Source: Labrys miyagiensis (GTDB lineage Bacteria > Pseudomonadota > Alphaproteobacteria > Rhizobiales > Labraceae). Taken from it: a stretch of 64,000 nucleotides of DNA. Below the pieces are notes generated by a model. That model made no database searches. It was given only the letters and a program-made list of their open reading frames with translations, and was not told the DNA's origin. Below are positions 42,332 through 51,985 of the stretch, piece after piece. The translations under genes were made by a program, and so were the position numbers. The stretch covers positions 87,722 through 151,721 of the forward strand of contig NZ_BSPC01000007.1 of the NCBI RefSeq assembly GCF_030160835.1, read 5' to 3'. Each line of letters begins with the position of its first letter. Within the stretch, counting starts at the first letter, position 1.

Positions 42332-43693
42332 CTACTCCAATCCCACCTCCGCCAGCGCTGCCTTCTGCCGCCGGGCCACCTCTTCGGTCGAGAAATTCTC
42401 GATCGCCGCCTCGAACAGGTGGTGGAAGTTGAGCTCGGCCTTGAGATGCAGGAACACGCCGCCGAGGCCGATGGCGGCGCGGTCCATGAAGACGAATTCG
42501 CGCGGCACGGTCACCGGGCCCTTCGCCTTCAGCGCCTGGTGCACGGTGTACGCCTCACGTCTGCCATATTCCGCCGGCGAAACGCCGTCGGCGATGGTGC
42601 GCACGCGGTCGTCGAGCAGGGGGCCGAAGATGAAGCGCGCCCACACATTCAGCGTCTCGATCAAATCCTTCGAGAGGTTGTGGAAGCCCCAGGTCTCATA
42701 CGCGGAGACGATGCGCTCCGGCTCGCCCTGCAACAGCCCGCGGTAGAGATCGACCACGCCGCCGACAAAGGCGGGCGGGAAGATGCGGATGCAACCATAA
42801 TCCAGGAGATTGATGCCCGCCGCCTCGCCGCCCTCGCTGAACACCGTGTAATTGCCCAGATGCGGGTCGCCATGGATGATGCCGACATGGGCATAGGGCT
42901 GCCACCAGGCGCCGAACATCGCTGCCGCGAGGCGGTTGCGCACGGCGAGCTCCGCATCCTTGAAAGCGAGGATGCGCTCGCCGGTAAGCCAGTCCATGAT
43001 GAGCAGGCGCCCGGTGGAAAGCTCCGGCCACACGCGCGGCGCGCGCACGTCCGAAATGCCGAGCGTGGCGAAGGCGTTGCGGTAGAGCGCGGTGTGCTTG
43101 GCCTCGCGCCGATAATCGACCTCCTCGCGCACGCGCTCGCTGATCTCGTGATAGATCTCGCGGGTGTCGATGGCCGCATCGAAGCGCCGGTGCAGCGCGA
43201 ACAGCACCTGGAGCTGGGAAAGATCCGCCTCCACGGCGGACTGCATGTCGGCATATTGCAGCTTGCAGGCGAGCGGCGTGCCATCCTTGGCGGTGGCGCG
43301 GTGCACCTGGCCGAGCGAGGCGGCCGCCGCCGGCTCGTGCTCGAAGCTGCCGAAGCGCTCCGCCCAGGCGGGACCGAGCTCGGCGATCATGCGCCGCTTG
43401 ACGAAGGCCCAGCCCATCGGCGGGGCCTGGCTCTGCAGTTTGGAGAGCTCGGCGGCATAATCGGGCGGCAGGGCATCGGGAATGGTGGACAAGAGCTGGC
43501 CGACCTTCATCAGCGGCCCCTTGAGCCCGCCGAGCGCCTGCGCCAGCGCCGCCGCGTTGGAACCGGAGGAGCCGCCTCCCACCAGCCTTGCGCCGGCCAT
43601 GCGCGCCGCCACGCCGCCGACATTCACGCCCACCTTGGCATACCGCCTGGCCCGCGCCGAAAGCCGGTTCGCCTCATCATCACGCTCGGCCAT
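42332..43693 (-). CDS. ABC1 (UbiB/AarF/COQ8) family atypical kinase
   Basis: A 453-residue protein from the ATG at 43693. ABC1 hallmarks: LGGLKGPLMKVGQLLST with the KxGQ motif (residues ~57-73), the AAAASLGQVHRA nucleotide loop (A-rich in place of the kinase Gly-loop), ACKLQYAD with the Lys, IIHGDPHLGNYTV (catalytic loop) and LLDYGCIRIFPP (DFG-like, here DYG). Such proteins support ubiquinone synthesis or lipid handling by ATPase activity. No membrane segment is evident at the C-terminus, unlike UbiB. Monocistronic. Confidence 0.9.
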   Translation of the reverse strand: MAERDDEANRLSARARRYAKVGVNVGGVAARMAGARLVGGGSSGSNAAALAQALGGLKGPLMKVGQLLSTIPDALPPDYAAELSKLQSQAPPMGWAFVKRRMIAELGPAWAERFGSFEHEPAAAASLGQVHRATAKDGTPLACKLQYADMQSAVEADLSQLQVLFALHRRFDAAIDTREIYHEISERVREEVDYRREAKHTALYRNAFATLGISDVRAPRVWPELSTGRLLIMDWLTGERILAFKDAELAVRNRLAAAMFGAWWQPYAHVGIIHGDPHLGNYTVFSEGGEAAGINLLDYGCIRIFPPAFVGGVVDLYRGLLQGEPERIVSAYETWGFHNLSKDLIETLNVWARFIFGPLLDDRVRTIADGVSPAEYGRREAYTVHQALKAKGPVTVPREFVFMDRAAIGLGGVFLHLKAELNFHHLFEAAIENFSTEEVARRQKAALAEVGLE

Positions 43694-43823
43694 GCTGCAC
43701 TCCCTCAAGCAAAATGCGGTGGCATTTTGCGATTCCCGGCGCTTTGATCCGACGCTAGAACGCCCTGGTTGCGCACTGTAGATAGGGCGGCGCGGGCGAA
43801 GTGCAAAGCGGCGCGGTGGCGCA

Positions 43824-43907
43824 CCTGGGAGCGCGGACGTCCCGTCCGCTCTTGGAAGCGGTTGGTTATCCGGCGCCGGCACACCGAATGCCGCCTGCGC
43901 TCCCAGG
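43824..43907. repeat. Nested-palindrome intergenic repeat, copy 5
   Basis: CCTGGGAGCGCGGACGTCC at the left and CTGCGCTCCCAGG at the right form the outer stem; the right inner palindrome is lost. It ends exactly where the YaiI stop codon begins. Confidence 0.75.
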
Positions 43908-44366
43908 CTACATCCCCGCCCGCTTCAGCCTGACGATCACCGTCTCCAGCGCCTGCAGGAAGGCCGAGCGGTCCTTCTGGGAAAACGGCCGGGGACCGCC
44001 GGTGATCTCGCCGGTGGAGCGCAGCTCGTCCATCAGGTTGCGGGTGGCGAGCGCCATGCCGATCGAGGCTTCGGTGAAGGGCTTGCCGGTGGCCGAGATC
44101 ACGCTCGCACCGGCCTTCACGCAGCGGGCGGCGAGCGGGATGTCGTTGGTGACGACCACGCCGGCGGGCGAGGCGCGTTCGGCGATCCAGTCATCGGCGA
44201 TATCCGGGCCGGCGCTCACCAGCACGAATTCCACCAGGGGGTCGCGCGGCACGCGCATGAAACTGTTGGCGACGACATGGGTCTTCAGCCCGTGCCGCCC
44301 GGCCACGCGGTAGACCTCGTCCTTGACGGGGCAGGCGTCGGCGTCGACGAAGATTTCGATGGTCAT
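43908..44366 (-). CDS. YaiI/YqxD family (DUF188) protein
   Basis: A 152-residue protein from the ATG at 44366. It matches the family from end to end: [80 protein letters not shown], and [20 protein letters not shown]. The fold is PIN-like with conserved Asp residues (DADACP, NDIPLA), which suggests a nuclease, but no activity is established. It is divergent from rsmB with a 134-base gap. Confidence 0.93.
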   Translation of the reverse strand: MTIEIFVDADACPVKDEVYRVAGRHGLKTHVVANSFMRVPRDPLVEFVLVSAGPDIADDWIAERASPAGVVVTNDIPLAARCVKAGASVISATGKPFTEASIGMALATRNLMDELRSTGEITGGPRPFSQKDRSAFLQALETVIVRLKRAGM

Positions 44367-44500
44367 GGCGAGGCGATAGCGCATCGGCACGCTGGAAGCG
44401 AGCCCTCGCGGCGCAGGCGCATGGCAGCACTTTCCCAAAAACAATTCCCCGCTTATGGCAAAATCCTTTATGCAGGCGGCGACATTGGATTGCTGAAACC

Positions 44501-45841
44501 TTGAACACACCTCCCATTCCCACGCGCCGCGGCGCCGCGGCCGCCCGCCTCGAAGCCCCCGGCCTTGCCGCCCGCGCGCTTGCCGTCAAGGCCGTCGACG
44601 GCGTGCTCGGCCAGGACATCGCGCTGGAAGACGCCTTCGAGGGCGCCAGCCTGGAGCCGCGCGACCTGGCGCTGGCGCGCATGATCGCCGGCGTCTCCAT
44701 GCGCCGCTATGGCAGCATCGGCACCATCCTCGACAGCCTGCTCGCCCGGGGCATGCCGCGCAAATCCGGGCCGCTGGAGGCGATCCTGATCACCGCCGCG
44801 GCGCAGATCCTCTTCCTCGACGTGCCCGACCATGCCGCCGTCGATCTTGCCGTGCGCCTCGCCCGCCAGGACGACCGGGCCCAGGCCTTTTCGGGCCTCG
44901 CCAATGCGGTGCTGCGCAAGGTCTCGGCGAGCAAGGAGGAGCGCCTCGCCGCGCTGCCGGCGGAGGCCGACACCCCCGCCTGGCTGTTCGAGCGCTGGCG
45001 CCGGCACTATGGCGAGGCGACGGCGCAGGCCATCATCGCCGTCCAGCGCGTCGAGCCGGCTCTCGACCTCACCGTGAAGGCCGATGCCGCCGGCTGGGCC
45101 GCGCGTCTCGGCGGTCGCGTGCTGCCGACGGAGTCGCTGCGCCTGTCCCATGCCGGCCCGATCCGGGCGCTGGAGGGTTATGAGGAGGGCGCCTGGTGGG
45201 TGCAGGACGCCGCCGCAGCCCTGCCCGCGCGCCTGCTCGGCACGGTCGAGGGCCTGCGCGTCGCGGATCTGTGCGCCGCGCCGGGTGGCAAGACGGCGCA
45301 GCTTGCCGCGGCCGGCGCGAGGGTCACGGCCGTCGACAGGTCGGAGGCCCGCCTGCAGCGCCTCACCGAGAATCTCAAGCGTCTCGATCTTTCCGCCGAG
45401 GTGGTGGTGTCGGACGTGCTCGCCTGGAAGGCGGAGCCCTTCGACGCCATCCTGCTCGACGCCCCCTGCAGCGCCACCGGCACCATCCGCCGCCATCCGG
45501 ACGTGGCCTGGAGCAAGTCGGCCCACGACATCGGCGCGGTGGCCGACCTGCAGCGCCGCATGCTCTCCCGCATGGCGGGACTGCTGAAGCCCGGCGGCCT
45601 GCTGGTCTACTGCACCTGCTCGCTGGAAGCGGAGGAAGGCGAGCAGCAGATCGCGCAGTTCCTGGAAAGGAACGACCGCTTCCGCCTGGAGCCGGTGACG
45701 GCGGCGGAGATCGGCGGGCTCGAGGGCGCGGTAACGCCGGAGGGCGCGCTGCGCACGCTGCCGAGCCTGCTGCCGGACGAGGATCCGGCGATGGCGGGGA
45801 TGGACGGATTCTTCGCCGCGCGGCTGCGGTATCTGGGGTAG
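44501..45841 (+). CDS. rsmB: 16S rRNA (cytosine-967 type) m5C methyltransferase RsmB
   Basis: A 446-residue protein starting at a TTG (44501). The N-terminal NusB-like domain (residues ~20-150: [40 protein letters not shown]) precedes the SAM-binding domain ([20 protein letters not shown], residues ~248-267). Both catalytic Cys motifs are present: [17 protein letters not shown] and [18 protein letters not shown]. It methylates C967 of 16S rRNA. In many Hyphomicrobiales rsmB is followed by a heparinase II/III gene and then purH; here heparinase follows, but purH is 14 kb away. Confidence 0.93.
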   Translation: MNTPPIPTRRGAAAARLEAPGLAARALAVKAVDGVLGQDIALEDAFEGASLEPRDLALARMIAGVSMRRYGSIGTILDSLLARGMPRKSGPLEAILITAAAQILFLDVPDHAAVDLAVRLARQDDRAQAFSGLANAVLRKVSASKEERLAALPAEADTPAWLFERWRRHYGEATAQAIIAVQRVEPALDLTVKADAAGWAARLGGRVLPTESLRLSHAGPIRALEGYEEGAWWVQDAAAALPARLLGTVEGLRVADLCAAPGGKTAQLAAAGARVTAVDRSEARLQRLTENLKRLDLSAEVVVSDVLAWKAEPFDAILLDAPCSATGTIRRHPDVAWSKSAHDIGAVADLQRRMLSRMAGLLKPGGLLVYCTCSLEAEEGEQQIAQFLERNDRFRLEPVTAAEIGGLEGAVTPEGALRTLPSLLPDEDPAMAGMDGFFAARLRYLG

Positions 45842-45860
45842 GTGAAGAGCGCGGCGCCAG

Positions 45861-46031
45861 CCTCCCCCACGAAGCTGGGGGAGGTGGCACGACGAAGTCG
45901 TAACGGAGGGGGTGTGGTCAGGATAAAGTACCGGAACCATAGCTTTTGAACCCGTTTCTCGCGCTCCACTCCGCCCACACCCCCTCCGACCTCACTTCGT
46001 TCGGCCACCTCCCCCAGCTTCGTGGGGGAGG
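45861..46031. repeat. Paired inverted REP-like elements
   Basis: CCTCCCCCACGAAGCTGGGG ... GGAGGGGGTGTGGTCAGGAT (45861-45923) and the inverted partner ending GCTTCGTGGGGGAGG (45975-46031), with a short unique spacer. It occupies the rsmB-heparinase gap. Confidence 0.85.
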
Positions 46032-46215
46032 TTGTCGCGCTCTGCTCCGCTTGGCAGTTCCCCATACGTCCCCCCTCTCCCTCCCCCCAAAACTTAACCC
46101 AACCGCCCGTTTTCACCGCCAAAGGCTTGCGCGAAGCTCGTGCAACGTTCAACAAGGGGCAGTTGTAGACAGGCGGGCGCCTGCCCCGTCTCTTTCCTGG
46201 AGGTATGCATCAAGG

Positions 46216-47913
46216 ATGAGCCGAGGCACTCTGGGCCCCAAGCTCCGTCTCTCCATGCATGCAGCCGGCGAAACCGGCCGCGCCTTGCTGACGCGTGTCT
46301 ACCTCTCGCCCTTCATGCGCTGGCGCTTCGGGCGCAGCGAGCCGGAAAAGCTCGTGCTGGCGCCGCAGGACCTGCGCGCCTCCGATCCCACCCGCGCCGC
46401 TGAGTTCGTCGCGGGCCGCTACACCTTCGCCGGCAAGACCATCGTGCTCAACGAGGTCTCGCCCTTCGCGGTGGCCCCGCCCTCCCCGGCCTGGCGCGAG
46501 ACGCTGCTCGGTTTCACCTGGCTCAGGCACCTGCGCGCCGCCGACGGCCTGGCCGGCAAGCAGGCGGCGCGCCGTCTGGTCTCCGATTTCGTGCGCTCGA
46601 ACCTGCGCTTCCAGCCCGAGGCGCTCGACCCGCTGCTCACGGCCCGCCGCCTGCTCTCCTGGGTGAGCATGGCGCCGATGGTGCTGGATGGCGCTGACCG
46701 CGGCTTCTACAAGGCCTTCATCCGCGCCATCGCCTGGCAGGCGAGCTATCTCCTGCATGCCGGGCGCAACACCACCGACGGCATGCCCCGCCTGCTCTGC
46801 GCCGTGGCGGTGATGCAGGTGAGCCTGTGCCTGACGGACAAGGTCAGTCTGCGCCGCCCGGCCCAGCGCTGGCTGATCAGCGAGCTCACCCGCCAGATCC
46901 TCTCGGACGGCATCCATATCAGCCGCAACCCGCAGGCCAATATCGAGCTGCTGCTCGACCTCTTGCCGCTGCGCCAATCCTTCTCGGCACGCAACGCCGT
47001 GGCCCCGCCCGAACTTCTCGGCGCCATCGACCGCATGATGCCGATGCTGCGCTTCTTCCGCCACGCGGACGGCGCCTTCGCCGCCTTCAACGGTATGGGC
47101 TACACGCAGAGCCATCTGATCGCCACCCTGCTCGCCTATGACGATGCCCGCGGCAAGCCGGTGCAGAACGCCCCCCATGGCGGCTACCAGCGCGTCGAGG
47201 GCCATGGCGCCGTGCTGCTGGTCGATACCGGCACGCCGCCGCCGATCAGCGTCTCGCAGGAAGCCCATGCTGGCACGCTCTCCTTCGAGTTCTCGGCCGA
47301 CAATTTCCGCATCGTGGTCAATTGCGGCGCCCCCGCGGCCGGCCGCGAGAACTGGCGCCACCTCGCCCGCTCCACCGGCGCCCATTCCACCGCGATCGTC
47401 AACGACGCCTCCTCCAGCCATTTCGCCGGCGGCACCCGCAAGCCCGGCATGGGGGGACGGGCCATCCTCTCCGGCCCCAAGCATGTGGAGGTAGCACGCG
47501 ACACCACGCCCACCGCCGTGACGCTGACGGCGAGCCATGACGGCTACCGCCACGATTTCGGCCTGATCCACAAGCGCGAGCTGACGCTGAGCCAGATCAC
47601 GGGCGCCCTGGAAGGCCGCGACAGCTTCCTCGACTCCAGGAACGAACCCTGGCTCGGCCGTTACCCCGCGCTGCTGCGCTTCCACCTCCACCCGGCGGTG
47701 GCCGCGCGCCCCGCCAATGGCGACACCCAGATCGTGATCACCCTGCCCAACGGCAAGGAATGGCTGTTCCTGGCGGACGTGCCCTTCACGCTGGCGGAGA
47801 CGGCGCATCTGGCGAACCCGGAAGGGCCGCGGCGCTCGGTGCAGATCGTGATGACGCTGCCGGATGGGGAGCACACGATGAGCTGGGCCTTCCTGCCGGC
47901 GGATCCGGTGTGA
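46216..47913 (+). CDS. Heparinase II/III family protein
   Basis: A 565-residue protein from the ATG at 46216 (GGAGGT 11 bases upstream; no signal peptide). The N-terminal half is an a/a toroid (LGFTWLRHLRAADGLAGKQA, YLLHAGRNTTDGMPRLLCAV, GIHISRNPQANIELLLDLLP); the C-terminal half is a b-sandwich typical of heparinase II/III (GYQRVEGHGAVLLVDTG, AHSTAIVNDASSS, GYRHDFGLIHKRELTLSQIT). Proteins of this type sit between rsmB and purH in rhizobia and are thought to act on cell-envelope polysaccharide; the substrate is unproven. Confidence 0.9.
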   Translation: MSRGTLGPKLRLSMHAAGETGRALLTRVYLSPFMRWRFGRSEPEKLVLAPQDLRASDPTRAAEFVAGRYTFAGKTIVLNEVSPFAVAPPSPAWRETLLGFTWLRHLRAADGLAGKQAARRLVSDFVRSNLRFQPEALDPLLTARRLLSWVSMAPMVLDGADRGFYKAFIRAIAWQASYLLHAGRNTTDGMPRLLCAVAVMQVSLCLTDKVSLRRPAQRWLISELTRQILSDGIHISRNPQANIELLLDLLPLRQSFSARNAVAPPELLGAIDRMMPMLRFFRHADGAFAAFNGMGYTQSHLIATLLAYDDARGKPVQNAPHGGYQRVEGHGAVLLVDTGTPPPISVSQEAHAGTLSFEFSADNFRIVVNCGAPAAGRENWRHLARSTGAHSTAIVNDASSSHFAGGTRKPGMGGRAILSGPKHVEVARDTTPTAVTLTASHDGYRHDFGLIHKRELTLSQITGALEGRDSFLDSRNEPWLGRYPALLRFHLHPAVAARPANGDTQIVITLPNGKEWLFLADVPFTLAETAHLANPEGPRRSVQIVMTLPDGEHTMSWAFLPADPV

Positions 47914-48049
47914 GGTGCGGGGCTGCTTGGATGGGCGCGCGTATCCTTCCCCGCAGACGGGTGTATGATCCACACATTTCGGTATTGAGCGGATTACACT
48001 CGGCAGTCGGGCGAGAAGAGTCGGTTTGAGAAAAGGAAGAGCCGATTGC

Positions 48050-48251
48050 GCCCCCTCGCCCCGTTCTTACGGGGAGAGGATAGAGGTGAGGGGCAGCGCG
48101 ACTTGGACAGGACTATTTTCTTAAATAAATCAAATGGATACAGTAAGACAACGAACCGCCACCCAGATCGTCGTGGCTTGTAGAACGCTGATCTCAGATC
48201 GTTGCGCAGCCCCTCACCTCTATCCTCTCCCCGTAAGAACGGGGCGAGGGG
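48050..48251. repeat. Paired inverted REP-like elements with AT spacer
   Basis: CCCCCTCGCCCCGTTCTTAC ... AGAGGTGAGGGGCAGCGCG (48050-48102) and its inverted partner (48203-48251), separated by ~100 AT-rich bases. It is the same family as 11007-11180. Confidence 0.85.
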
Positions 48252-49026
48252 ACTTCGACGGCGCGTTCTATCCTCAACCGTCTCATCTCGCTCAGCCGAA
48301 TGACTTGCGTCTATTCTTCTCGAGCTGGGATATGTGAACCCGATAGCCGCAAGGAGAGGGAAGATGCTCGCGTCGCGCTTCAAGCACTGATTTCTCAGCG
48401 CCCCCAGCGCCAGGCTCTCTCGCCTGCACCGCCTTCTCACCACAATGCGCAAACGCTCTCGTTCCCACGCCCTTTCCGGCTGGGTTGATGAGGAGAAACC
48501 GGGCGATGGCGGCTGCGGAGCAGCCGTGAAAGCAGGATCATGGAAGATGCAGGCCGCACTGTCGGTGCAGGCCGCCATCGCCCCGTTCCGGTTGCCTGGC
48601 GCGCTGACAAGGCGCGCAAGGCCACCTGTTTTTCCGCCTATTGAAGGGCGGAGGCGGGCCGGGAGCGGACGGCACGGACCATCCGAACCTGACCAGCCGG
48701 CTCGGTCAAGGGGCTCAGCGCTGCAGTCCTGGCCGGACAGTGGCATGAACCGTCTTCACCGCATCGGCGGGAGATGGGACGAAGGCGCTGCCGGGCTCAA
48801 GCCCTTCACGCTCCGTCCAGGGATCATAGGGCACTTCCATGGGGTGCCGATCCCGTCTGTCCCGCTCGTCACCCTGGCAGCCGGCTTCGAGAGAAGCAGG
48901 ACCGCCGCGCACCTATCGCTTGGATAGGCTCTCGGGGTGGATGGAGGCGTTCGGAGCCGGGTTGTTCCTTCGCCGGCCGCTGACGCTTCGTTCCAAGAGG
49001 GATCAAAGCATGGGACCGAATAAAAA
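48252..49026. other. Region without a supported gene
   Basis: Overlapping open frames are present on both strands, but none shows a ribosome site together with a recognisable sequence. A 41-codon minus-strand frame (48715-48840) starting MEVPYDPW is possible but not supported. The region begins the accessory block between heparinase and purH. Confidence 0.4.
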
Positions 49027-49362
49027 TCAAGATCTGTTCATTCTATGTTCAACGCAATTCAACGCCTCTGTCATCGGGCAGGCGTGATCGTCATCAAGTC
49101 GCTTATGAGGAGCGAGATCGTCAGCCTCTGCGATCAGTGAGATTGCGCGCTTGAGCGACAGCTCGGCGCCGTCAAGGAACGCGCCGGCTGCATTAGGGCC
49201 CGTCGTTGGAGATAACGCATGGGCGACGCTGTCGAGTGCGCCACCGATTGCCTTCAACGCCAGGGTGCCTTTACGGAGCAGCAGGTCGGTTTGAGATGAT
49301 GTCTTGGGCATTGCAGACTTTACCGGTGGGGAGGTTGGCGGAATTGGCGCAAAGCGTCCCAT
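49027..49362 (-). CDS. Hypothetical helical protein
   Basis: A 111-residue frame. From the second Met (49311) the product is a compact helical protein (TDLLLRKGTLALKAIGGALD, GAFLDGAELSLKRAISLIAE) with an acidic C-terminus. Start choice is uncertain: the ATG at 49362 follows GAGGG closely; the ATG at 49311 has no clear site. No family is recognised. It lies next to the 47-codon frame on the same strand. Confidence 0.4.
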   Translation of the reverse strand: MGRFAPIPPTSPPVKSAMPKTSSQTDLLLRKGTLALKAIGGALDSVAHALSPTTGPNAAGAFLDGAELSLKRAISLIAEADDLAPHKRLDDDHACPMTEALNCVEHRMNRS

Positions 49363-49416
49363 AGGCCCTCGCCTGTGTGGACGGCCTGGACTTCGACCTT
49401 ATGGATGCGGCGTGTG

Positions 49417-49560
49417 TCATGGTCTGAACCCGAAGCTTTTGGCGAATTCTTCACTCAGCAGGTATTTCGCATGCTTTCTCGAGGCTGACATCCCACCAAT
49501 TGGGTAGTTTACGGTTTCATAGCCGTCGCGATCTTTCAGGATGACGTTGTATTCGGCCAT
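49417..49560 (-). CDS. Small protein of 47 residues, unknown
   Basis: The ATG at 49560 opens a frame of 47 codons ending TGA at 49417-49419. The product begins MAEYNVILKDRDGYETVNYP, continues with a helical RKHAKYLLSEEFAKSFG part, and looks like a folded small protein with a b-hairpin followed by a helix rather than random sequence. The ribosome site is weak (GAAGACG). No homologue is recalled. Confidence 0.4.
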   Translation of the reverse strand: MAEYNVILKDRDGYETVNYPIGGMSASRKHAKYLLSEEFAKSFGFRP

Positions 49561-49686
49561 GATCGTCTTCGGACGTTGGTGTCATTAACGTGGAGGTAGA
49601 GCGTCCAGGCGTGGGTCGACGGCCCGGGCCAGGTGCTTCGCGTAGGTGGAGACCGCACGCAAGTATGCGGCCACGATCTCCTTCCT

Positions 49687-49826
49687 GAATTATGGCGACA
49701 GTTTACTTAACCATGCCTTCCCGTACAGAGTAACACGGTCGACGGGATGAGGAATCGAAGCGACCTCAGCAACATGCGCGGGAACATATGGAGCTGCAGG
49801 CAATTGGTAAACTGTCACCGCAATTC
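49687..49826. mobile_element. MITE-like element, copy 1
   Basis: A 140-bp element with imperfect terminal inverted repeats (GAATTATGGCGACAGTTTAC at the left; GTAAACTGTCACCGCAATTC at the right). Internal sequence is ~80% like the copy at 50392-50529 (CTTAACCATGCCTTC, CAGCAACATGCGCGGGAACA). It encodes no transposase. The coding sequence of the dehydrogenase remnant begins immediately after its right end. Confidence 0.75.
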
Positions 49827-50352
49827 CTTGATTGGCATGGGCCACATTGGCCAACTTGTTGCGAGCTTCCTGCGGCTCGGGTTTGACGCCGAGGTGAACT
49901 ACTGGTCGCGGAGTAGCAAGCCAGGGTTCGAACAGACACTTGGAATTCGCTATGTGGACAAAGCAGATCTAATCGCAGAATCCGACCTGATCTCTCTTCA
50001 CCTTCCACAGGACGCGGGCGTCATACTCCATCGATCCGAATTCGAGCGAATGAAGCCGGGTGCGATTCTCATCAACACGGCGCGTTCGCAACTCGTCGAT
50101 GCGGAGGCGCTATATTGGGCGCTATCTTCGGGCCGGCTGGCCTATGCGGCCTTCGATGGATTTTATGGCGATGGCACGCGCCAGTTGAGCTCCGTGGAAC
50201 GCAGCATCCTCGAGCTTGGTCCTGACAGGTTTTTGACCACGGCCCATATTGGCTGGCGGACCTTCGAGGCGGACCTCCAAGCGCAGCTTTATGCCATGCG
50301 CTCAATCGGAGAATTTCTTGATGGACGCGCGGTGTCCAACATCGTCGGGTGA
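49827..50352 (+). pseudogene. 5'-truncated D-isomer-specific 2-hydroxyacid dehydrogenase
   Basis: About 174 codons in an open frame that starts, without its own start codon, right at the MITE edge. It carries the NAD-binding half: IGMGHIGQLVASFLRLGFDA (GxGxxG), DLISLHLPQDAGVI, MKPGAILINTARSQLVDAEA and SGRLAYAAFDGFYGD, with the late HIGW-type His segment. The N-terminal ~130 residues of the substrate domain are missing. A frame reading into the MITE (from 49747) is open but not homologous. Probably inactive. Confidence 0.75.
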
Positions 50353-50391
50353 TGGCGAGGTCCGCTGCCGGCTTGGAATTTTGAATTACGG

Positions 50392-50529
50392 CATTACGGC
50401 GACAGTCTACTTAACCATGCCTTCCTCCACGGAATAACTTGATCGGCAGGATGTGGAATCAAAGCCACCTCAGCAGCATGCGCGGGAACATAGGGGCAGC
50501 ATGCAATTGGTAAACTGTCGCCGTAATTC
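50392..50529. mobile_element. MITE-like element, copy 2
   Basis: A 138-bp relative of 49687-49826 in the same orientation: CATTACGGCGACAGTCTACT at the left and GGTAAACTGTCGCCGTAATT at the right, so the termini are again inverted repeats. Together the two copies bracket the dehydrogenase remnant. Confidence 0.75.
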
Positions 50530-50710
50530 CACGGGGCAGATCGCAATTGTCTTTGGCTTTCTACTATTTCCGCATCGCCAGGTTTGAACGTCGCCATTCC
50601 CTGCGCCTCGACGAACAATCAAAATATATTGAACGTGTTGCCAGGCAGTAACAGCTTTATTGGGCGGTTGGGTATATCAATACTGATTCGCTCACTCGGG
50701 GGGAGTGCTT

Positions 50711-51367
50711 GTGAAAAATCTTCTGCTTGCTGCTGCTTTCTTCGCAATATCTTCCAGTTCATTTGCCGCTGACTTGGCACCGCAGGCCGCCGAACCGGCT
50801 GCCCCGGTGGTCCTGCCATTCAGCTGGACCGGCTTTTATGTCGGCCTCCATGCCGGGGCCGATTTCGGCTCGGCCAAGGTCAAAGTGCCTATCGTCCCGA
50901 TTCATGCCACGTTCAGTGGAACGGGTTTCCTCGGCGGCGCCCATGTTGGATATAATCAACAATTCGACGGGGATTTTGTTCTCGGTGTCGAGGGGGACAT
51001 CGATTATTCAAGCCTGTCGAAAACCAGGAATATCGGGTCGAGGGTCAATTTCAAAAACGAGTGGCAGGGCTCTGTCCGCGCTCGTGCCGGCTATGCCTTC
51101 GGCAATCTTCTACCCTATGTGACAGGCGGCGTTGCGTTTGGTGACGTGAAATTCGTCAGCAATGGCGTTACTGCGATCAGCGACACCCGCGTCGGCTGGA
51201 CGGTCGGTGGCGGTCTCGAATATGCCATCGACCAGAATTGGCTGGTACGCGGCGAAGTGCGCTACGTCGATCTTGGAGAGAAGGGCTCGATCGTTCCGGG
51301 GGCAGTGAGGGTCAAAACCAGCTTTGATTCCGTCAATGCGACGCTGGGCGTGAGCTACAGGTTCTGA
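50711..51367 (+). CDS. Omp25/RopB-like outer-membrane b-barrel protein
   Basis: A 218-residue protein from the GTG at 50711 (GGGGGAG upstream). Signal peptide residues 1-19 (LLLAAAFFAISSSSFA). The mature N-terminus AADLAPQAAEPAAP is followed by FSWTGFYVGLHAGADFG, the Omp25/Omp31 opening, then alternating strands (GTGFLGGAHVGYNQQFDGDF, VRARAGYAFGNLLPYVTGGV) and the C-terminal FDSVNATLGVSYRF ending in Phe, as outer-membrane barrels require. Eight strands are likely. Members of this family are major surface proteins of rhizobia and brucellae. Confidence 0.92.
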   Translation: MKNLLLAAAFFAISSSSFAADLAPQAAEPAAPVVLPFSWTGFYVGLHAGADFGSAKVKVPIVPIHATFSGTGFLGGAHVGYNQQFDGDFVLGVEGDIDYSSLSKTRNIGSRVNFKNEWQGSVRARAGYAFGNLLPYVTGGVAFGDVKFVSNGVTAISDTRVGWTVGGGLEYAIDQNWLVRGEVRYVDLGEKGSIVPGAVRVKTSFDSVNATLGVSYRF

Positions 51368-51430
51368 TCTCGCGGATCGGCAGATGGCCCGGTCCTTCGT
51401 CATTGACCTGCCATCACCGCCGACCCCGCC

Positions 51431-51985
51431 TCACATCGGCACCGGACCCAGCCAGCCCAGCCAGCCGATCACGCCCGCGATGCCGACCACGATGAGGGGA
51501 TTGATCTTCGTGGCGGTGAAGATGATCGTCGCCACGGCCGTGAGGGCCCACTCCCGATAGCCGTGGTCGGCGGACTTTGCCACGATCACGCCGCTCGCCA
51601 GCACGAGGCCGACGGTGAGCGGCGCGAAGCCGACTTCGATGGCGCGGCGCCAGGGCGCCTCTTTCGCCGCCGTCCAGAAGCGCGCGGTGAAATAGACCAG
51701 GAGGCCGGCCGGCGCCACCATCGCGATGGTGGCGAGAAGCGCCCCGATGATGCCGCCCAGGCCTTCGCCGCCGGCCTTGTAGCCGACGAGGCTGACGAGC
51801 AGCACGCTCGGTCCCGGCGCGGCCTGCGCGATCGCGAAGAGATCCGCGAACTGCTTGCCGTCGAGCCAGCCATAGCTCACGGCCTGGCGGTGCATTTCGG
51901 GGACCACGGTGTTGCCGCCGCCGATCGACAGGATCGAGAGCATGCCGAACAGCGAGACGATCTTCCACAGATTGTCCAGGCTCAT
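51431..51985 (-). CDS. Chromate transporter subunit (ChrA half, second)
   Basis: A 184-residue CHR-domain membrane protein from the ATG at 51985, which overlaps the stop of the previous gene by 4 bases (ATGA). The CHR signature is GGGNTVVPEMHRQAVSYGWL with DLFAIAQAAPGPSVLLVSLV. It pairs with the 188-residue half to make a bidomain chromate efflux system, as in other short-chain ChrA pairs. The C-terminus (LIVVGIAGVIGWLGWLGPVP) is a final helix. Confidence 0.9.
   Translation of the reverse strand: MSLDNLWKIVSLFGMLSILSIGGGNTVVPEMHRQAVSYGWLDGKQFADLFAIAQAAPGPSVLLVSLVGYKAGGEGLGGIIGALLATIAMVAPAGLLVYFTARFWTAAKEAPWRRAIEVGFAPLTVGLVLASGVIVAKSADHGYREWALTAVATIIFTATKINPLIVVGIAGVIGWLGWLGPVPM

Noticed and set aside
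42167-43747. 526-codon plus-strand frame over the ABC1 kinase gene
   Set aside because: Antisense of a clear ABC1-family gene; it also runs through the tandem terminators.
48445-48927. 160-codon frame after the REP pair as a gene
   Set aside because: No ribosome site, no recognisable domain and Arg/Pro/Gly-rich shadow-like composition.
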